Virus record (IMG/VR): IMGVR_UViG_3300028735_000330
Location: 1-22,079 of that record
Source: a virus
Direction: 5' to 3' (one strand)
DNA length: 22,079 nt
Shown here: positions 20,438 through 22,079 of the stretch, piece by piece
How the letters are laid out: every line of letters starts with the position of its first letter
Position numbering within the stretch: the stretch's first letter is position 1
Program-made: the position numbers and the translations under genes
Notes under the pieces: model-generated
Seen by the model: only the letters and a program-made list of their open reading frames with translations
Databases searched by the model: none
Told to the model about the DNA's origin: nothing

Positions 20438-21094
20438 TTAAAACCTCCATCGGTTAGAGGGGCGGCGCACCTTTTTCATCCAGGCGCTTTCCGTGGCGCG
20501 GGCTCTTCCCAGGTCCAGGGTGCCGTTTAAGTTTTTTAAGACAAGTCCCTCAATTTCCGGCTCCTGGGTAAGATGTTCAAAGGTCTGCCGGAAATTGCCG
20601 TTATACTGCGGGGCCAGGTCCAGGGTTGAGCCGTCGTGCAGGTCGGCATAATGCCAGAGGATTTCCAGGGCTTCGCGGCGCTCCGCAAAGGTGATGCCGG
20701 TTAAGAGGTTACCGGACGCGATGAACACGTCATAAATGGCTATCCGATGAGAGACGCCGCGCACCTTGCCATGTCTCAACTCACCGTCAAATAGCCAGTA
20801 CCCTTTCAGGTGGAGGGCTGCCAGGGCGTTCAAAACTTCCGGGCTCGGGGTGTAAACTAGCTTTTCGCCGTGCCTCCCCCAAAATTGAAACTCACCGTCG
20901 GGCAGGTGGTGAAGCTGTAACCTCTTGCCGTCGTATTTGGGCTCCGCAATCCACCGCGGATCTTCTGATAGTTGTTTAAATAATGGCTGTTCAACGTGAA
21001 TCAGCCGCGGGCGCTCGGGGTAGAAATATTTGAAGCCTATTATTTGGGGTTGTTTTCTCTCCCGGGCTGCGGGTATAGTTAAAGCTGTTTCCAT
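20438..21094 (-). CDS. Minimal ATP-dependent DNA ligase (adenylation domain only)
   Basis: This 218-aa protein has the nucleotidyltransferase motifs in order: I in AEPKYDGKRLQ (nucleophile K53), a WGRHG block (R74), III in LFDGEL (D103, E105), IIIa in IAIYDVF (about 118-124), IV in EGLVLKN (E182) and V in AWMKKVRR (K207/K208). It ends ten residues after motif V, so the OB-fold domain that follows in ATP ligases is missing. The stop is followed at once by the next gene, so this is not an obvious frameshift. Start ATG 21094 follows GGAG. It should seal nicks during replication and recombination, or perhaps act on RNA. Confidence 0.85.
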   Translation of the reverse strand: METALTIPAARERKQPQIIGFKYFYPERPRLIHVEQPLFKQLSEDPRWIAEPKYDGKRLQLHHLPDGEFQFWGRHGEKLVYTPSPEVLNALAALHLKGYWLFDGELRHGKVRGVSHRIAIYDVFIASGNLLTGITFAERREALEILWHYADLHDGSTLDLAPQYNGNFRQTFEHLTQEPEIEGLVLKNLNGTLDLGRARATESAWMKKVRRPSNRWRF

Positions 21095-21114
21095 TTGGTT
21101 GCTCCGCGTGTTGG

Positions 21115-21148
21115 GGGGACAGGTGAAGGTGGCGCCTTACCTGTCCCC
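21115..21148 (+). terminator. Strong plus-oriented hairpin between two minus-strand genes
   Basis: GGGGACAGGT (21115-21124) and ACCTGTCCCC (21139-21148) form a perfect 10-bp stem, extended by an inner AAGG/CCTT. On the plus strand GTTTTTTATG follows, the form of a rho-independent terminator. Both neighbours are on the minus strand, so it would block antisense transcription. In the minus-strand mRNA it is an intergenic hairpin before the ligase. Confidence 0.7.
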
Positions 21149-21192
21149 GTTTTTTATGCCAGGGCCTTATCAAAGGCCGTCAAATTCTCCTG

Positions 21193-21840
21193 TTAGCGAA
21201 TTGAGGGTTTATACTGCCGGGCCCATGTTCTCAGGGCGTCCAGGTCCGCCGGGCTTACCACGCGGTAAATCTCGGCATCGAATCCCTCCCGGACGTTCAG
21301 CTTGGTTTCCGTCTCGAAAAAATCCGCGAATCTGTCACCGATAAGGGCCATAAGCTCCCCTTGAAGCTCCTCGCTTTCAAAGACTTCGGCCTTGAGTTTC
21401 ACGGTGAATTTCTTGTTGATGAGCTCCGCGAACGCGTCTCCCAGGATTGCCGCGAGCTCTTCCTCGTCCTCGGGGTTGATAGTCCACTTGTTCGCGAAAA
21501 TGACTTTGGCGGCGTGCCGGTTCCCGGCCAGGGCATAGCTGTTGTGATACCTGCCGTTAAAGCCGTCGTCGTCAATGGCCTTCCGAACGAACGCGGCCAG
21601 GATTTCGCCGGCGGCGTCCATACTGGCCTCGGCCTGTTTCATGTTCTGCTTGCTTTCCATGTAAGTGTCCACGGCCTCCTTGATTTCCGGGGGCGCGGCC
21701 AGGTTGGGGATGCTGCTTTTCTTCGCGGCCGGCTTGGGTGCGGCCTTGGTCGCGGCCAGGGCGTCACCGAATGACGGCGCGGCCGGCTTCTCATCCCGCT
21801 TTTCCGCGGCGTTGCTGATTGAAAAAAGGTTTCCTGACAT
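21193..21840 (-). CDS. Conserved-looking hypothetical protein
   Basis: This 215-aa protein starts at ATG 21840 with GGAGGAC upstream. The first 50 residues are low-complexity Ala/Lys/Pro (AALAATKAAPKPAAKK-like, probably disordered), followed by a helical region (about 52-90) and a mixed domain with GNRHAAKVIFANKWTINPED, FTVKLKAEVF and LNVREGFDAEIYRVVSPADL. The acidic and basic balance and the operon with ligase suggest a DNA-metabolism role, but I cannot name a family. It is the first complete gene of the right-hand operon in the window. Confidence 0.65.
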   Translation of the reverse strand: MSGNLFSISNAAEKRDEKPAAPSFGDALAATKAAPKPAAKKSSIPNLAAPPEIKEAVDTYMESKQNMKQAEASMDAAGEILAAFVRKAIDDDGFNGRYHNSYALAGNRHAAKVIFANKWTINPEDEEELAAILGDAFAELINKKFTVKLKAEVFESEELQGELMALIGDRFADFFETETKLNVREGFDAEIYRVVSPADLDALRTWARQYKPSIR

Positions 21841-21877
21841 GGCGTTAGTCCTCCAGGTTTATTTTTTCCCGGTAAAA

Positions 21878-21928
21878 TACCGGACGTTGCTGCTTACCGG
21901 ACGTTGCTGCTTACCGGACGTTGCTGCG
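21878..21928. repeat. Three tandem 17-bp repeats
   Basis: The unit taccggacgttgctgct occurs three times in exact tandem (21878-21894, 21895-21911, and 21912-21928 with one final change). A 6-bp inverted repeat CCGGTA-AAA-TACCGG (21869-21883) overlaps the first copy. They lie upstream of the right-hand operon, so they could be operators or iterons. Confidence 0.95.
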
Positions 21929-21961
21929 TGGGCGCCGGGCTCCGGGCCGGCGCCGGTGCTG

Positions 21962-22024
21962 CCGGTCCGCCGGCGGGGGGGGGCCCGGTCCGCCAGCGGG
22001 GGGGGGCCCGGTCCGCCAGCGGGG
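21962..22024. repeat. Three 23-bp GC-rich repeats with poly-G tracts
   Basis: CCGGTCCGCC recurs with a 23-base period at 21962, 21985 and 22008, each followed by GGCG/AGCG and, in the first two, by a run of nine G. No convincing ORF spans it. Long G-runs are prone to slippage and to assembly error. This repeat, the 17-bp repeats and short single-copy sequence fill the stretch 21841-22048. Confidence 0.85.
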
Positions 22025-22048
22025 ATCGCCGGCGGGCTCGGGCTCGGG

Positions 22049-22079
22049 TTAATCAATTTCGATCATCTCCCCAAAGGGC
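22049..22079 (-). CDS. Possible C-terminal end of the next minus-strand gene (partial)
   Basis: A minus-strand frame enters from the right edge and ends FGEMIEID followed by TAA (22049-22051). It is only nine codons, so support is weak. Acidic C-terminal ends of this kind are usual, and the direction agrees with the operon. Confidence 0.3.
   Translation of the reverse strand, partial: PFGEMIEID

Noticed and set aside
21878-22024. CRISPR array
   Set aside because: Units are 17 and 23 bases in direct tandem with no spacers, and no cas genes are present.
21859-22056. 65-aa minus-strand ORF in the right-hand repeats
   Set aside because: It is made only of tandem-repeat and Pro/Gly/Arg-rich translation with no SD.

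Overview
This window is part of a temperate tailed-phage genome, either free, circular or assembled across its attachment site. Its main signature is a compact attP region (about 5924-6209). A tRNA-Leu 3' segment lies there between two copies of a 17-bp repeat, with the phage integrase immediately beside it. To the left are virion and lysis genes, which are phage late genes rather than bacterial flanking DNA. To the right are integration, recombination, repressor and replication genes. Most of the sequence is GC-rich, with tightly packed genes, frequent 4-bp ATGA overlaps, strong Shine-Dalgarno (SD) sites and several GTG or TTG starts. The host cannot be fixed from the sequence. A GC-rich Gram-negative bacterium fits, and a deltaproteobacterial host is only an impression.

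Layout, left to right. (1) 1-2980, plus strand: the end of a virion protein gene, a PurD-like ATP-grasp enzyme, a small membrane/coiled-coil protein, an endolysin with a peptidoglycan-binding domain, and a holin-like protein; all but the first are joined by overlaps or very short gaps. (2) 2981-5840: an MT-A70 adenine methyltransferase gene on the plus strand, then an AT-richer minus-strand cassette (small protein, 516-aa DNA methyltransferase, STAS-like DUF4325 protein). (3) 5841-6180: terminators and attP. (4) 6155-11500, minus strand: one long operon, read from right to left: 46-aa leader ORF, PD-(D/E)XK exonuclease, coiled-coil protein, RecT annealase, PD-(D/E)XK-like protein, zinc-finger protein, excisionase-like helix-turn-helix (HTH) protein, integrase. 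(5) 11551-12780: the immunity region, with a CI-like repressor, its promoter and terminator, a small minus-strand ORF, and a divergent promoter for a Cro-like gene that appears to be leaderless. (6) 12774-17441, plus strand: the replication operon, with Cro-like regulator, SSB, DUF4373 initiator-like protein, G39P-like helicase loader, DnaB helicase, DUF3310 protein and HU. (7) 17488-18633: a second AT-rich DNA methyltransferase gene. (8) 18661-22079, minus strand: an operon with a conserved hypothetical protein, a minimal ATP-dependent DNA ligase, several small proteins including a 24-aa membrane peptide, a catalytic-domain-only tyrosine recombinase and an HTH regulator, followed by GC-rich tandem repeats at the edge.

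The RecE-like exonuclease, RecT, SSB and ligase form a plausible phage recombination set. DUF4373, the loader and DnaB form a replication-initiation set. Integrase, HTH protein and attP form the integration module. Three solitary DNA methyltransferases without an obvious partner nuclease suggest self-modification against host restriction or a role in gene control. The places most worth a second look are the DUF4325-methyltransferase cassette next to attP, the ATP-grasp enzyme in the late operon, the repressor with an exact 27-bp internal duplication, the ligase without a C-terminal domain, and the single-domain recombinase.
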